From Periplaneta americana (Eukaryota > Arthropoda > Insecta > Blattodea > Blattidae), in assembly GCF_040183065.1 (NCBI RefSeq), contig NC_091123.1, forward strand, positions 9,542,001 to 9,606,000: DNA of 64,000 nt. Reading direction: 5' to 3'. The number at the start of each line of letters is the position of its first letter. Position 1 is the stretch's first letter. Positions 1-11,389 of the stretch are shown piece after piece. The notes under the pieces are model-generated. The model was not told where the DNA came from, did not search any database, and saw only the letters and a list, made by a program, of their open reading frames with translations. Both the position numbers and the translations under genes were made by a program.

Positions 1-174
1 GAGTTCTTTCTTTAACTTGTCTATTTCCTTGTTTCTGCTTGCCATCACAATTTCAAATTTCTCACGCTCCAGCTTCAGCATCTGGGCTTCAGCATGAGTC
101 TTTCCTTCCTCTTGAGATGTCTCCTTAAGACGTTTGCTCAGAGTAGCATGAGCATCTCGTATGGGCAGCAATGT
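1..174 (-). CDS. Gene A exon 4: coiled coil, runs off the window
   Basis: The acceptor (pyrimidine-rich tract, then CTTCAG) lies just before 174. It is followed by 58 open codons in phase 0, beginning TLLPIRDAHATLSKRLKETS and reaching base 1 without a stop. The sequence is strongly helical and charged (HAEAQMLKLEREKFEIVMAS, KEIDKLKKEL), continuing the coiled coil of exons 2-3. The 3' part of the gene is outside the window, so total length, C-terminal domain and identity cannot be judged. Intron 3 (175-2220) contains two SINEs and a hAT-like element carrying a LINE fragment. Confidence 0.8.
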
Positions 175-333
175 CTGAAGAAAATTAATATCACGGTAAA
201 AGTATCAAGATTCTTGCCTGTAAGATATTCTTTGGATTCATTTACACAAATATACCTAATATTTAAGTATTGTTTTTTTTTTTAATGTGATTATGATGAA
301 GAATCTTGTTCTCAAGTTGGGACAACGTAAGTA

Positions 334-527
334 TGGATGAAGATGAAGGCGGTAATGATGGTGAAATGATCCCCAAGTCCGGCGCCGAAAGTCACCCAGC
401 ATTTGCTCTTAATAGGTTGAGGGAAAATCCTGGAAAAACTTCAGCCAGGCAACTTGTCCCAATCAGGATTCAATCCCAGACCCCTTGTTTCACAGCAGGC
501 ACAATGACCACTACTCCAAAGCAGTAG
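334..527 (-). mobile_element. tRNA-derived SINE, family B (degraded)
   Basis: Read on the minus strand it has the family-B order: a tRNA-like head (GGAGTAGTGGTCATTGTGCC...), a decayed B box (TTGAATCC), then the body with GGGTGACTTTCGGCGCCGGAC. It matches the copies at 38545 and 57888 in the same order. It lies in intron 3 of gene A. The terminal tail is missing. Confidence 0.75.
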
Positions 528-544
528 ACATATAAAATTAAAGT

Positions 545-822
545 TTTTTTTTTTTTATCAATGACAGTACTTGATTGTTCGTCATTCACTCATATGAAGC
601 CGGTTGTGAAGATCAATTTATCGGCTGGTCTATTCTACACCCACAATGAAATGAGATGATAAGAGAATTATTGGGATGCCACAGGAGAACTGAAGCTCCT
701 GTAGAAAACCCGTGTTACCTGGACCATGGACTTGCCCAACGCAAGTTATAAACAGGGAGTACACCGGGAATCGAACCTGGATCATAGGATTATAAGTCCA
801 GCACTCTGGCCACTGTAGTGGC
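545..822 (-). mobile_element. tRNA-derived SINE, family D, with poly(A) tail
   Basis: On the minus strand a tRNA-like head of about 70 nt contains a clear B box (GGTTCGATTCC) and an anticodon-like loop CTTATAA. It is followed by a unique body of about 190 nt and ends in a run of A (poly-T at 546-557 on the plus strand). The head could derive from an Ile(UAU)-type tRNA. It is not a functional tRNA gene, because the acceptor stem is not intact and the body follows directly. Confidence 0.7.
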
Positions 823-846
823 TATATTAACTTAATGTAGTTCATG

Positions 847-1876
847 CAGGGTGCGAATTAAGATTTTTGATGAGGGGGGATAGAATCCTAGATAGAGAAT
901 ACCACACATAAAATTATTATTATCCTCATTCGATAGGGCTCAATGCTTGGTCGCACAGAGTTTCTTGTCTTGCATCTTGATTATACTCATAATAATAATA
1001 TCCATGACCATGTTTAAGATAAGATGTGTAATTTTTAAGTTATTGATTATTGTCAGCTTGCTCGTGATAATACATCAATATTATAAAGTACACTCATATT
1101 AAAACAATTACATTTTGTGAGGGGGGATAGAAGTTATTCTTGGCAGGGATGTATGTATGTATTTATTAACACTACAATTGGGTATACACCCGGTGGCAGT
1201 GATATATAATATACAATAATTACAATTACAGAAATAAAATAAAATAAACGTAAATCTATAAATATTAGATGCAATAAACCTAGGACTATAAATAAAAACT
1301 ATTCTATAATAACGTCTACGATAAGCAAAAGTAAATCTAACTTATAAGTACTTCTATTTCACCCAAATATTACCAATTTAAATAATTACATATCACCTTA
1401 ACTAATTACATACCAACTTAATTACATATCATCTTAATTAATTACATATCACCCTAATTTATTTACATATCAACTAAATTACATATAATCTTAATTAATT
1501 ATATATCAACTCAATTAGTTACATGACAAAACTTAAATAATTACACTGCACCTCCAATTACATTTTCAGTCTAATATTCTCAACCTTTCCTTAAATGTAT
1601 TGATTTTAAGAGGACCACCCTGAAAGATTGCGGCAGGTAAGCTGTTCCAGTCTACTATTGTGCAGTTAACAAAGGAAAATTTTGCCACGTCCGTTCTTTG
1701 TTTTCTACATTTAAACTTCCTAATATGATCAGCCCTTCCTAAGTATGATGGTGTTGCTAATCTAGCATTGATATCGATCCATGCTTTGTGTCTTATGTTA
1801 ATATGAATTTATGAGAGGGGATAACTTTGCAACAGGGGGGAAATCTCCCCATCCCCCCCCATTAATTCGCACCCTG
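847..1876. mobile_element. hAT-like non-autonomous element with 8-bp target duplication
   Basis: The ends are inverted: CAGGGTGCGAATTAA at 847 and its complement TTAATTCGCACCCTG ending at 1876. A perfect 8-bp direct repeat, AGTTCATG, flanks it (839-846 and 1877-1884). Eight-base duplications and CAGGG-type termini are typical of the hAT superfamily. It has no transposase ORF. A LINE 3' fragment sits inside, so the element is a composite of about 1 kb. Confidence 0.85.
1149..1795 (-). mobile_element. LINE 3' fragment nested in the hAT-like element
   Basis: On the minus strand an uninterrupted stretch (about 1791-1566) encodes the end of a LINE polyprotein, including TDVAKFSFVNCTIVDWNSLP and TFKERLRILD followed by a stop. 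The VDWNSLP / FK..L pattern is characteristic of the C-terminus of jockey/CR1-group reverse transcriptase ORFs. An A/T-rich 3' UTR follows, ending in a microsatellite tail (AATACATACATACAT complement at 1149-1165). It is 5'-truncated. Confidence 0.7.
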
Positions 1877-2220
1877 AGTTCATGTTATTATGACACAACA
1901 CTTGCAAACTTGAGAGCAAATGTGTAATTTAGTACAAATACTCTGAATCAAACTCTCACTTCTAGTGTCAGCTTTCCACACCTAAGGATCTCCACTCCCT
2001 GACTTCAGGCTGACAAGTCCATGTGAAATCTGTGACGTGTAAGGGCAGTTTTGGTATATTTTCAGGGGGTATTTCTATTTCTCCTACTGTAATTTCACCA
2101 TTTCTTCGTAATTCATAATCATTCTTAAATACAGTGCAACAGGAATCGTTCATCATTCACAGTACTGTACAGTATACAGGAAATGTAATATTTGTTCTGT
2201 TTATACCAATAGTTACTAAC

Positions 2221-2398
2221 CTTGTTCTCTTCTTTAAGCTGAGCATTGCTGGCAGTTAACTCTGCTACGCTTTTGGCCTGTTCTTCTACCTTTTTTGTCA
2301 TCATTTCTAGATTCGTCTTTAAATAGCTTATTGTTGTAAGATAGTCTTTTTCTTTCACATTCAACAGCTCCAGTTCTTTCATTTGGCTTGTTACCTTC
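2221..2398 (-). CDS. Gene A exon 3: coiled coil
   Basis: A 178-nt exon: one base completes the Gly codon from exon 2, then 59 codons from KVTSQMKELELLNVKEKDYL to AQLKEENK. The acceptor is TTTTTCAG before 2398 and the donor is GTTAGT at 2220. Heptad-like spacing of Leu/Ile/Met runs through the whole exon (for example LKTNLEMMTKKVEEQAKSV), so it is coiled coil. It exits in phase 0, which fits exon 4. The downstream open stretch at 1968-2156 was considered as coding and not accepted. Confidence 0.85.
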
Positions 2399-3528
2399 CT
2401 GAAAAATAGTTAACATTTTTTATTACTGTCAAGATTTTATAAATATATATATTTTTTTGTGCTCGACCATGCCGAAATGTAGTAATTATACACCTGGTAG
2501 CAGTCCCTTAATGCATGTAATTAAAGTACACCTATTCATTAAAGTTCAGGTTTTCGATTATTCTCGGATATGCAATCGAAAGACGAGGGAAACGTCGCAG
2601 AGACTGGAAATCCAATACTGTCGCAGAAGGTTATGTTCTGTTACTATAATAATTAGCGTTAATTGTAAATAATATTCAAATAAATTCAATTTGTCATCTC
2701 GTTTTTCAATTCTAAATCAATTTCCAGGTTATATCAAAATTAGTTCATGTTACATTACATCAAGGTCAATGACATTATTGTTCCTCGGAAAAAATCAATA
2801 CTTTTGCGTCTGCGCACATCTCACAATTTATGAGGTATTGCACAAGGTCACTTCCGATCTTCTGTCAGATATACTGTAAATAAAATGAATACTTCTGAAT
2901 AATTTCAAGTTAGAAATATTGTCGAGCATAAAAAGTCGTATGAAACTTGCCTATAATGGTAATTAAGATGCTCGTATGAAAATTATGAAACTCACTTGCG
3001 CTCGTTTCATAAACAAACATCCTCGCGTCTTAATTACTATCATTATAGGCTCGTTGCATAATGTACTATTAAATTACTGTAGCCTATTATAATGGAGGTG
3101 GTAGGTGGAAGAAGGGTATGTTAGTCGAGATGTCCCTTTTCCAGAGAATGCATTTTTAATCTCTATACCTTAAAATGGCTAGCCTAACTAACCTAACATA
3201 ACCTGTCATAGATTTCAGAAATGAGTGATTTTGGAGTATGACATCTAAGTGAGTACAAAAAATGTACTTCTTCAGATGGTATAAAGGGCATATACTAATC
3301 CTCTTTCATAATGATGTAGAGCTTTAGATTTCCAGTTCATCATAATGATTTTGTACCTCATTTCAAAGTTTTTATGCTCTACTCAAAACTTGCAATATAA
3401 TAAGCTTGATAATTGTCCCATTAGGCCTATTGAGGAACAGATTAATGATGAAAATCGAGGCTACAATATATTGCTTGATTTACAGTGGAGATTTTTCTCA
3501 ATCACATCTAAATGTACATTATACTTAC

Positions 3529-3985
3529 CCATTTAATGAATTTGTCTCAATCTTTTGCTGAGCTAATGCAAGTTCCAGTTGCTTGTAATTACGCTCTAGC
3601 GTAACATATTTCAGTTCAATTTCCTTTTGCTCCACCTGAAGTTTAGAGACCAGGCCTATATCCTTGACAGGGGGAGTGACAGCCTCCACTGTAACTTTGG
3701 CTGAATTACGACTCGTAGGTTCATTAAGATGGTGAGACAATAAATTATCTGCCTCTGTGATGTGTCTCTGTTCCACCAACTTTGATCTGGGGGCATATGG
3801 AAGTTTCGTAAGTGAAGCTTCAGCTGTCTTCAGTGGAACAAATCCATTTCGGGTCTTCGAAGTTTCATCTCTTGTAGGTGCTTCAAAATTATTCTCCTTT
3901 ACCTTGTGAGTGTTAATATCTGACGGGATGCGTATAAGAGCTTGTTCCATGTCCGAGATAATCCTGTGCAAACTGCTCTCCTCCT
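3529..3985 (-). CDS. Gene A exon 2: helix and linker
   Basis: Internal exon with acceptor TTTTGCAG just before 3985 and donor GGTAAGT at 3528. Entry phase 1 matches the single base carried from exon 1: G plus AG makes Glu, giving EEESSLHRIISDMEQALIRIPSD. It ends with two bases of a Gly codon. It codes for a short helix, a polar linker of about 90 residues, and then a coiled coil (LQVEQKEIELKYVTLERNYK). The 3.5-kb intron upstream (3986-7507) holds a pogo-type transposon, degenerate minisatellites and a SINE. An ORF call starting at TTG 3971 is only the open part of this exon. Function is not recognised beyond coiled-coil architecture. Confidence 0.85.
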
Positions 3986-4097
3986 CTGCAAAATAAGAGT
4001 TATGTTTGTATCAATGGGATTGTTAATAAATCATTTTCACATATTGCAGAAAAACTCTGCATTCACTTACGGTTGCCAACTTTTGAAATAGGCTATA

Positions 4098-5023
4098 CAG
4101 TCAACTCTGGATATAGTGAACATTCGGCTATAGTGAACCTAAATCGTTGGTCCCAACCTGCATACATTAAAAAGTACATTAATATTTCCGTTTATAGTGA
4201 ACCTTCGCTTCAGTTATAGTGAACCTTCTTATTTGAAGTCAGACCTTCTTGCATAAAATTGAAAGAGTGTGTTGAGAACAACATTCTAAGTTTCCTACTC
4301 CTTTAGTCAAAGGACAAAGACAGGATTAGTGATTCCTAGACAATAAGCTGTACTGTAAATCCAGTCAACGCGTGACGACCTTGCCTCACTCCACCGTTGA
4401 AGGGTTGACATTCTGTTCTCAGGCACTCTACTCTACTGTTATTTCTAATCCTCCACCGTCAAAGGGGTGCCTTTTATTCTCAGAAACATTTCCATTATGA
4501 CGGCTAGCATCAAAACAACGGAAAATAAAATTGCCTTCTTTTATTAAAAGGGGACGAACCTTACGTCCAGAGCACAAATGAAGGTAAGATTTCGATGGCT
4601 TTAAACTCCATCAACCCTCTCCCAGTTTCCATTAAGTGACCTGGGAAATTCCAAGGCTAAGTACGCAGTCACATCATAACAGCGTTTGTCATTTCTACCT
4701 GATCAGTCTGTTTCTAGCGTTCCAGCAGTGAATGTACTATATAAAAATATCGAAGCATAAAGTGTTTCTTTGGAAGATAAGGCGAATATTATAAGTGACA
4801 TTGAACGTGGTCTTTCGCAAGCGGAAGTGGGTCGACAGCATAGTTTAAGTAAATCAACTATGAGTAACAATATACAGTGTAATCCATTCCAAAAAAATGA
4901 AATATTTTATTTTCTTGTTCACAATTTTTCATTAATTTGTCATTTAAGATTAGGGGAGAGACACTTCGGATTTAGTGAACGAAATATGCAAGTCCACAGA
5001 GGTTCACCATCCAGAGTTGACTG
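4098..5023 (+). mobile_element. pogo/Tigger-type element, internally deleted
   Basis: It has perfect 13-bp terminal inverted repeats (CAGTCAACTCTGG at 4098, CCAGAGTTGACTG ending at 5023), and TA flanks both ends (4096-4097, 5024-5025), the pogo/Tc1-mariner target duplication. Inside, about 4767-4870 encodes the pogo N-terminal helix-turn-helix (LEDKANIISDIERGLSQAEV, then SLSKSTMSN). The DDE catalytic part is missing. It lies in intron 1 of gene A. Confidence 0.85.
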
Positions 5024-5497
5024 TATTTGGTAATTGAAAGTATCCCAGTTTATGCCAAAAAAAATATGGTAATCCTACCTGGTAAAGAAGAATTTGAGGT
5101 TTTACAAATGTCAAGTAGATGTAGCTAATGAAACCCAAATAATGATGATACACTCATATAATAGTAATAATAAAATTCGCGCGTAAAAGGACTAAAAATA
5201 CTGTAACAAAAGCAAACTAAACCAAAGGTAAAAATCACGCAGGTCCTAAATAAACTAAATATATCCTGAGAAAACCAAACCTAACCTAAAGCAATAAAAT
5301 TGATATTGTATTACATGATACTTATTATGTAGTAGCCCATTTCCATTATGTTTTAACAGTAGGACAGTATTTGCTATCGGGTCGATACAGAGTGAGTGAT
5401 AATTTTTGTTTTGGGTGATGATTGTGATGATAATGATAATAATATTTATTATTATTTGTTTCACCATCTATTGCCAGATATGAGGAGCGACATCTGT

Positions 5498-5665
5498 GAC
5501 TAAATTTGAGACAGTCTTCAGTTTGCTGTCACTTACCTATCTCCTCTAACCTTGCCACATTCCATCTCATGTTACTCAGCTATACCCTCATATAACCCAC
5601 TCTAACCTTGTCGCAGTCCTCAGTCTCCTGTCACTTACCTATACCCTCATCTAAAGCCTATATTA
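5498..5665. repeat. Degenerate minisatellite, about 70-bp unit
   Basis: Imperfect repeats of a unit containing CTCTAACCTTGTC and CTATACCCTCAT occur two to three times. The same unit reappears at 6825-6945, so the two patches probably come from one array or one dispersed repeat. Confidence 0.5.
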
Positions 5666-6179
5666 CACTATCAAATTTCTGTCGCAGAAGCTTGATAAAA
5701 TATATGATAAAACCTATTACAATGTAATAGGCCTATTGCATCTTTGATCACATCTAGCTGTGACATAGTTCTATCATAAAAGTTGTGGTCATCATCATAC
5801 CTTTGATAAAATCTGACTAAGAAGAAAGAAAATGGCGAACATTAAATACACATGCTCTGTAAAAACTACAAAACTTATAATATCACATTATGAGTCACAT
5901 GAAATGCTTCATCTTCCATTCTTAACTACTTAATATAGGATTTCATATCTTCACACTGAAGTTCTCTCAGTAGAGTCTGATGGATTCCTTTTGTATATTT
6001 TCTCCCTACCCCAATCTATAACCCAATACGTTTTTTCTTTGAGTTCTTCTTTAGTATTAATGCAATAACCGTTACTGCATTTACAGTAGCAACATGCATA
6101 GAACTATTGTGGACCCATTATTAGAACTGAGATGAAAGATATAATAAAAGCTGTGACATAATTGTTCGCGATCTAGAGA

Positions 6180-6692
6180 TTTCCACGCGTGTGTCCATTC
6201 TCGAATCATCCGGGTCTCTCCCCTCTCTGCCGCGGTCGCTCTTTCCCCTGTCTTCTCTCCGCCATAGCACATGCCCCAGGAAGCAGATGCGCGCGCAAAC
6301 TCCGCGCCAGCCGACCTTGCACTTCCTTCTCACGTGGCTGTCACATTATTAACTTGAACTTCATTTATCATCTTCAATAGTTTCCAGTCGACCAGGAGAT
6401 CGAGATCGGGCAGACGTGGTGCATGATTCCAGATGTCATCTCCCAAGGAGGCATAGGGGCTTTCACAGTGGATTATGGCAGACCAGGGGTGCAGATCTCT
6501 CAGACAAATGACACCTTGGTAAATCGTGGTCTCTACTGTGCTGCGAAATTCAAGTTAATATACGATGCAGCAGGATGTAGTACGTCAATTATGAACAGAT
6601 GCCATCGATCTGAGAAGACAGCAGAACATCAACAGGGAGACAAAGGGGGTGCTTCTGCCTACACGGACTCTTGTCAGAACTGGATGCTGTAG
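6180..6692. other. GC-rich patch and unassigned open stretch in gene A intron 1
   Basis: 6180-6340 is clearly richer in C, G and CpG than its surroundings. It is followed by an 89-codon plus-strand open stretch (6423-6692), also of higher GC. I recognise no protein family and no convincing splice sites. It could be an old transposon fragment, an antisense transcript or an intronic regulatory region. Confidence 0.3.
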
Positions 6693-6824
6693 ATGAATAG
6701 ATAAGATGGCACCAAGAAGTGAATCACATACTCACATGAATGCGGTACTAAGGACTTCAACAATCATCCAACCATATAAGGAGGTTGCACAACAGGCCCT
6801 CCTTAGAGAGAAAAAAAAATAACT

Positions 6825-6945
6825 CTAAACTTGTCACAGACCTGTGTCTCATATTACTTCGCTATCCCACGTCTAACCCAGTCTAACCTTGTCACATTCC
6901 TGGCCTCATATCACTTAGCTATTCACTCATCTAACTTTACAGCGC
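6825..6945. repeat. Second patch of the about 70-bp minisatellite
   Basis: Contains GTCTAACCTTGTCACATTCC and ACTTAGCTATTCACTCATC, matching the unit seen at 5498-5665. Confidence 0.5.
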
Positions 6946-7062
6946 AATATGATCCCCATGATGAAACACTACGGGTACAGTATCACTAATATGTGCAAAA
7001 TAAGGTAAACTCGCGGTGCAGTTAAAGTAAACAATTAAGTACTAAATATAATAAAAAAATTA

Positions 7063-7282
7063 TGGTTTATTTGACGACGCTCGCAACTGCCGAGGTTATA
7101 TCAGTGTGCCAGAATTTTGTCCTGCATGAGTTCTTTTACATGCCACTAAATCTATGTAGTGACATGAGCTTGTCGCATTTAAGCACACTTAAATGCCATC
7201 GTCCTGAGCCGGGATCGAACCCGCAACCTCGGGCACAGAAGGCCAGAGCTATACCAACTGTACCACTCAGGGCGACAAATAA
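7063..7282 (-). mobile_element. tRNA-derived SINE, family C
   Basis: On the minus strand: A-box-like GTGGTACAGTTGG, B box GGTTCGATCCC, a body with GGCATTTAAGTGTGCTTAAA, and the tail GAGCGTCGTCAAATAAACC. The copy at 59774 has the same order. It lies in intron 1 of gene A. Confidence 0.8.
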
Positions 7283-7507
7283 TAATATATCACAGATTAA
7301 TCTTATGCTATCAAAATATTCTGATATGGTAACTGGATTACAGATACATTTCATGTAAAAATACCTGCCTAAATTAATAAAGATAAACTAAATGTCAGTT
7401 AAATAGCAAATTGGGGTGTTAAACTGGCGATATATATAAGCTATGATTCTTCAACTAGTTCTACAGTATGCTACTTATCATATTCTGAGGTTCATTGAAA
7501 TACTTAC

Positions 7508-8423
7508 CACATTTCTGTAATCTTCCACGAAGTTCCTTTATTAAGAAATTTAAAGTTCTGACTGGATTGAAAATTGAGAAAGTATTCCCTCCATCATGAT
7601 CAGAACCATTTTTTGAAGATATAGGCATTTCTTTCTGTCCATTTTGAGGAACTTCTTTTCCAGATAAACAGCACTGTATACTTTTACTGCTATACTGGGG
7701 TGAATCCTGATCATTTATTTCTGAACTTTCATCACTTATACTACTACTGCTTAATGAATCATCGGCTGTATGTACAGGCCTAGGCCTGTGTGTTTGTTTT
7801 CTACTGTGGAGGGATCTTCTACCTTTAGTGGAGGATTTTACCCCACTAATTTTATCCATGGTTTTCTTTTTATGAATTATGCATGCAGAATTTTTATCTT
7901 TTAATATGTGTGACCAGGAAAGATGTTTTTGGTTCGAGTGCTGTTGGCACTTCCTTTCATACTGCACATTTCTGTTAAGTTTAGAAGGAACGGGGGGTTC
8001 AAATAACATATTGGATTGTTTTGGTACGTTGTCTTTTAGCAAGAGTCTTTCATTTTCAGCTGCAGAGGATATTGTACTGCTCCGTGGCCGTTTCCTACAT
8101 TTATCATTACTTAATGACTTAGTTTTCACTGTTACTTCAACTGTAGCATTATTATTTCCGAAAATTTCTTTACACAATACATGGTTTGTACTATGTGATG
8201 ATTTAGCACTTGACTTTGAAGGATTTGATCTTTTCAATGGCCCTGTAACAAACGGTACGGCTGATCTTTCACGAATTCCAGATGCAACATTCTGTACCTG
8301 TTTACATACGTTCGATTTTGGTTTATCAACCATATTATTCAACAGTTTTGACAAGTACGCTTCATAAGAAGATATATCCCTTTCAAGACCACTTATGCTA
8401 TTTTGTACACGACGAGAATTCAT
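7508..8423 (-). CDS. Gene A exon 1: start of a coiled-coil protein, possibly CCDC14-like
   Basis: First coding exon of a four-exon minus-strand gene. The ATG at 8423 opens 305 codons (MNSRRVQNSISGLERDISSY...), then one base, then a consensus donor GTAAGT at 7507. The N-terminus (residues about 10-35) is an amphipathic helix. Residues 35-270 are Ser/Lys/Arg-rich and look disordered, with an acidic serine cluster (DDSLSSSSISDESSE). The last 20 residues (LNFLIKELRGRLQKC) start a new helix that continues in exon 2. The layout of a disordered half, then a Leu-rich helical block, then coiled coil resembles metazoan centrosomal or centriolar-satellite proteins such as CCDC14. That family match is a weak inference from pattern; the exon itself is well supported by length, codon content and splice phase. 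The opposite-strand ORF at 7879-8367 is a shadow of this exon. Confidence 0.85.
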
Positions 8424-9400
8424 CTAGATATTGTATTTAAGACCACTACATTTTTAGAAATTCGCACTAAGTAACTAATAACTGCAATATTTGTCCCACA
8501 ATGCTCTAATTGCAGGCGTGCCAACATACTTCTTGCAGTGTCGCCAACGCATAAATTCTACCCCCGTCAGTCTAACACCTGGAAATCCGTCATAATTAAA
8601 TAAAAAAGTCCCACTCAATACATCTATATACACAAATAAAAAGTAAATTTTAACATAACACAACCAATCTTCATTAAAATAAAAATTCATCAACCTCTGA
8701 CTCGATTACGAGGAAATCTGAAACAGGGGATTCAACATGGTACGGCACAGGCAGGGCTGATCAAAGAAAAAGTAAAATACCCCAAAAATTAAACAATTAA
8801 TGTGACAGCAGCTAAAAAAGTCAAAAGACAATGTAAATCGTAATGTCCGCTAGAAAATTCGTGACCCGTCCGCTACGTTGAAATTCAGCTACGTCAGTTT
8901 TGACTGAATTTCCGTCCAGTTGGCAACACTTACTTCTTGTGCTACCAACCTTAAGTCATCTGCCTCCACCTGAAAGGCCTCCACTGTGACAGGCCTGCTC
9001 ACAATATAAATGACCCTGATGATCAGGGTTGTAAGTTGTTGCTTAAGCCAATTTTCATCTCGGTAAAAAAACAAATCCATCCTTTAAAAACCATCACGCA
9101 AAGGGTCTATTGTTTAAACAATTGAATGCTCTTTCATATTCATGTATAAAAATATAGGAGTGCTAGTTGAAATTTCAAAACGGGAGTGGCTGGGAGTGCA
9201 ATCTAAAATGCAATTAAGCCTGGTTTCAGATTTTCCCCTCTCACTATTTAATTGACGTGTATTTTGTTTAAATTGAATTCAGTTTAAATAATTACTTATT
9301 TAGACTGAGAAGTTTTGGAATGGAAGCCATATATTATATATAGACACACACACATTGTACACATACCATAGAGTCAGGTGGGTATGTAGTAGATATGGGT
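8424..9400. other. Upstream region of gene A
   Basis: Contains the expected 5' UTR/promoter of the minus-strand gene A. The gene A ATG is preceded by ATATCTAG, acceptable for an animal start. I see no convincing TATA box or CpG island. No other gene is supported here. Confidence 0.3.
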
Positions 9401-9404
9401 AAAG

Positions 9405-10254
9405 ATGTATTAGTCTTTCGATACCAGCTGGAAAGAAACTTACTGGTTGCTGCTGAAACCACTGTTCCACCACATTTTTCACTTCATGATTGGAGATGAA
9501 TCGACGTTCTTTCAAACACTTTTCATTGATTCAAAGATATAGAAGTCATAGGGGTCAAATCGGGACTGTAAGGAGGTTGTTTCAATGTCTCCCATCTGAA
9601 CTGTCGCAAAGTTAAGACCGCAGCATTCGCAGTATGGGACCTAGCACTGTCATAAAGAACAAATCCTCGAGACAACTTTCCTCGACAGTCGGTCCCCAGG
9701 GCTGTTCCAAGTGATTTTTTTAGTTGGTTATTTAACGACGCTGTATCAACTACTAGGTTATTTAGCGTCGATGGGATTGGTGATAGCGAGATGAGGCCGA
9801 GGATTCGCCATAGATTACCTGGCATTCACCTACAATGGGGAAAACCTCGGAAAAAACCCAACCAGGTAGGCCCTAATCAGCCCAAGCGGGGATCGAACCC
9901 GCTCCCGAGCGCAACTTTAGACCAACAGGCAAGCACCTTAACCGACTGAGCCACGCCGATGGCTTCCAAGTGAATGTAGCGATTCGCAGTAATGGGTAAC
10001 ATGGATGACCCCACCTGGTTCCAGCCATTTCTGCAGTAGGAGACCCTGCTCGTCAACAGTGTCAGCAAGAGTTTTTCACTTCTGTTGGCGGAATGAGCTT
10101 TATTCGGTCTGGGTGATCCTAAACATCGCCATTCCATACACATCTGCTTTACTGCTGGATCAAACCACAGACGCCATGTTTCATCACTGACAACAATTTT
10201 GGACAGGAACTGGTATCCCTCCGTGTGGAACTGAATCAAGTGTTGCAATGCCAT
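9405..10254 (-). pseudogene. mariner transposase relic, split by a SINE
   Basis: IS630-Tc1-mariner transposase on the minus strand. The first catalytic Asp region (VVSDETWRLWFDPAVKQM, followed by MEWR) lies at about 10200-10110. The second (FVLYDSARSHTA) is at about 9660-9625, followed by LKQPPYSPDLTP. The third Asp (YDFY) is reached only by changing frame near 9555. The C-terminal part (RRFISNHEVKNVVEQWFQQQ) continues to about 9420. A SINE (9715-9963) interrupts it between catalytic Asp 1 and Asp 2. Frameshifts and insertion make it inactive. I could not locate both TIRs with confidence. Confidence 0.85.
9715..9963 (-). mobile_element. Full-length tRNA-derived SINE, family A, with target duplication
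   Basis: On the minus strand: A box in GTGGCTCAGTCGGTTAAGG, B box GGTTCGATCCC, a body with CCTGGTTGGGTTTTTTCCGA, the tail GCGTCGTTAAATAACC and a short poly(A). A 10-bp direct repeat TTCCAAGTGA flanks it (9705-9714, 9964-9973). It inserted into an already resident mariner copy. Confidence 0.92.
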
Positions 10255-11389
10255 GCATCGCCAGGTGTCCAGTGAATCTGTATCTTCCTGACACAGGACC
10301 TGAATCTATGAGCAACCTTATTTCACTTTCCTTGTTTCTGTTCTTACCACACACGTCAAGCACTGAACGACTTGCGCACTAACATGACAGTATGCCAGTA
10401 TCAACCTATACATTGGTGCAACGTTCTCCAATAATATCGACAGTGTTGCCACGCCAGTCTATGTTTCATTTGAAGAAAGCAGATGCTTTCTTAGGATTCG
10501 AACAGCTATAGATCCTTAATATTGATCATCGGATCTATATGTACAGTATATGACATTTTTTGTTCAAAATAGCCCGTAGAACTGATTTCTAGAGCGCAGA
10601 TCAGACTTCATGAATCACCCTGTATATAGCTGTGATGACTGAAAATCTTCCGGAAAAGGTCAAGGTCGCAGGTGAATCCAAAGCACTCCATACACACAAA
10701 GACTTATCTGCATACTCTTACTCCTGGAGGTATGTCAGAAAGTTGAATGATTTTTCATACACGGTCAGACTAACCTTTTAGACCTACAGTTTACAAAAAG
10801 TCGTAAGAGGTCGTTGAAGTCAATTATTTCCTGTAGAGAAATGCAATCACTGGAGAAACATTCCTTCATGGATCTACGTTCATTTGTTCACCATTCCTTA
10901 GCGCCTTTCTTAAATAGCATATCTGTAGATTTGCTGATATAACTTACAACGACGAATTTCGATTATATTCTATCAGAGTCGTTTGTTTCTATGTTTACTT
11001 TTTCTCTCACTTAATTTGGTCGGAAGAATTCAAACAGTCGCTGAACTCTGGAGACTTACCTCTGGGTCGAAAACCGTAATACTTTTCACCCATACACGAA
11101 GAATTCACCTGTGAATTTAAGTTTTTACAGTTACACCTCCAGATAAGTCTTTGCGTGTATGGAGTCCGTAAGTGTGACTTTATATCCAACCCTGTGTTCG
11201 CATGTTCACTGTAATGTTTGCAATGTTAATTGCATGCAATATAAATGCGTACTTTTGAATGTAAATACAGGAGGATACAGTTCTGGAACAGCTATAAGTC
11301 TTCGTCTCGTGATCCTCAGTTCGCATGCCTTCTCGAATTTTTCTCCTGTGTGACTAAAGAATATACAACAGAGTGACAAGAATTTAAGT

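Noticed and set aside
1968..2156. 62-codon open stretch as an extra gene A exon
   Set aside because: Exon 3 to exon 4 already join in phase 0. The stretch lacks good splice sites and has no coiled-coil character.
6423..6692. 89-aa ORF as a gene
   Set aside because: Inside gene A intron, no recognised domain, no promoter or splice context; listed only as an unassigned stretch.
7879..8367. 162-aa plus-strand ORF
   Set aside because: Antisense shadow of gene A exon 1, which has start, splice donor and matching downstream exons.
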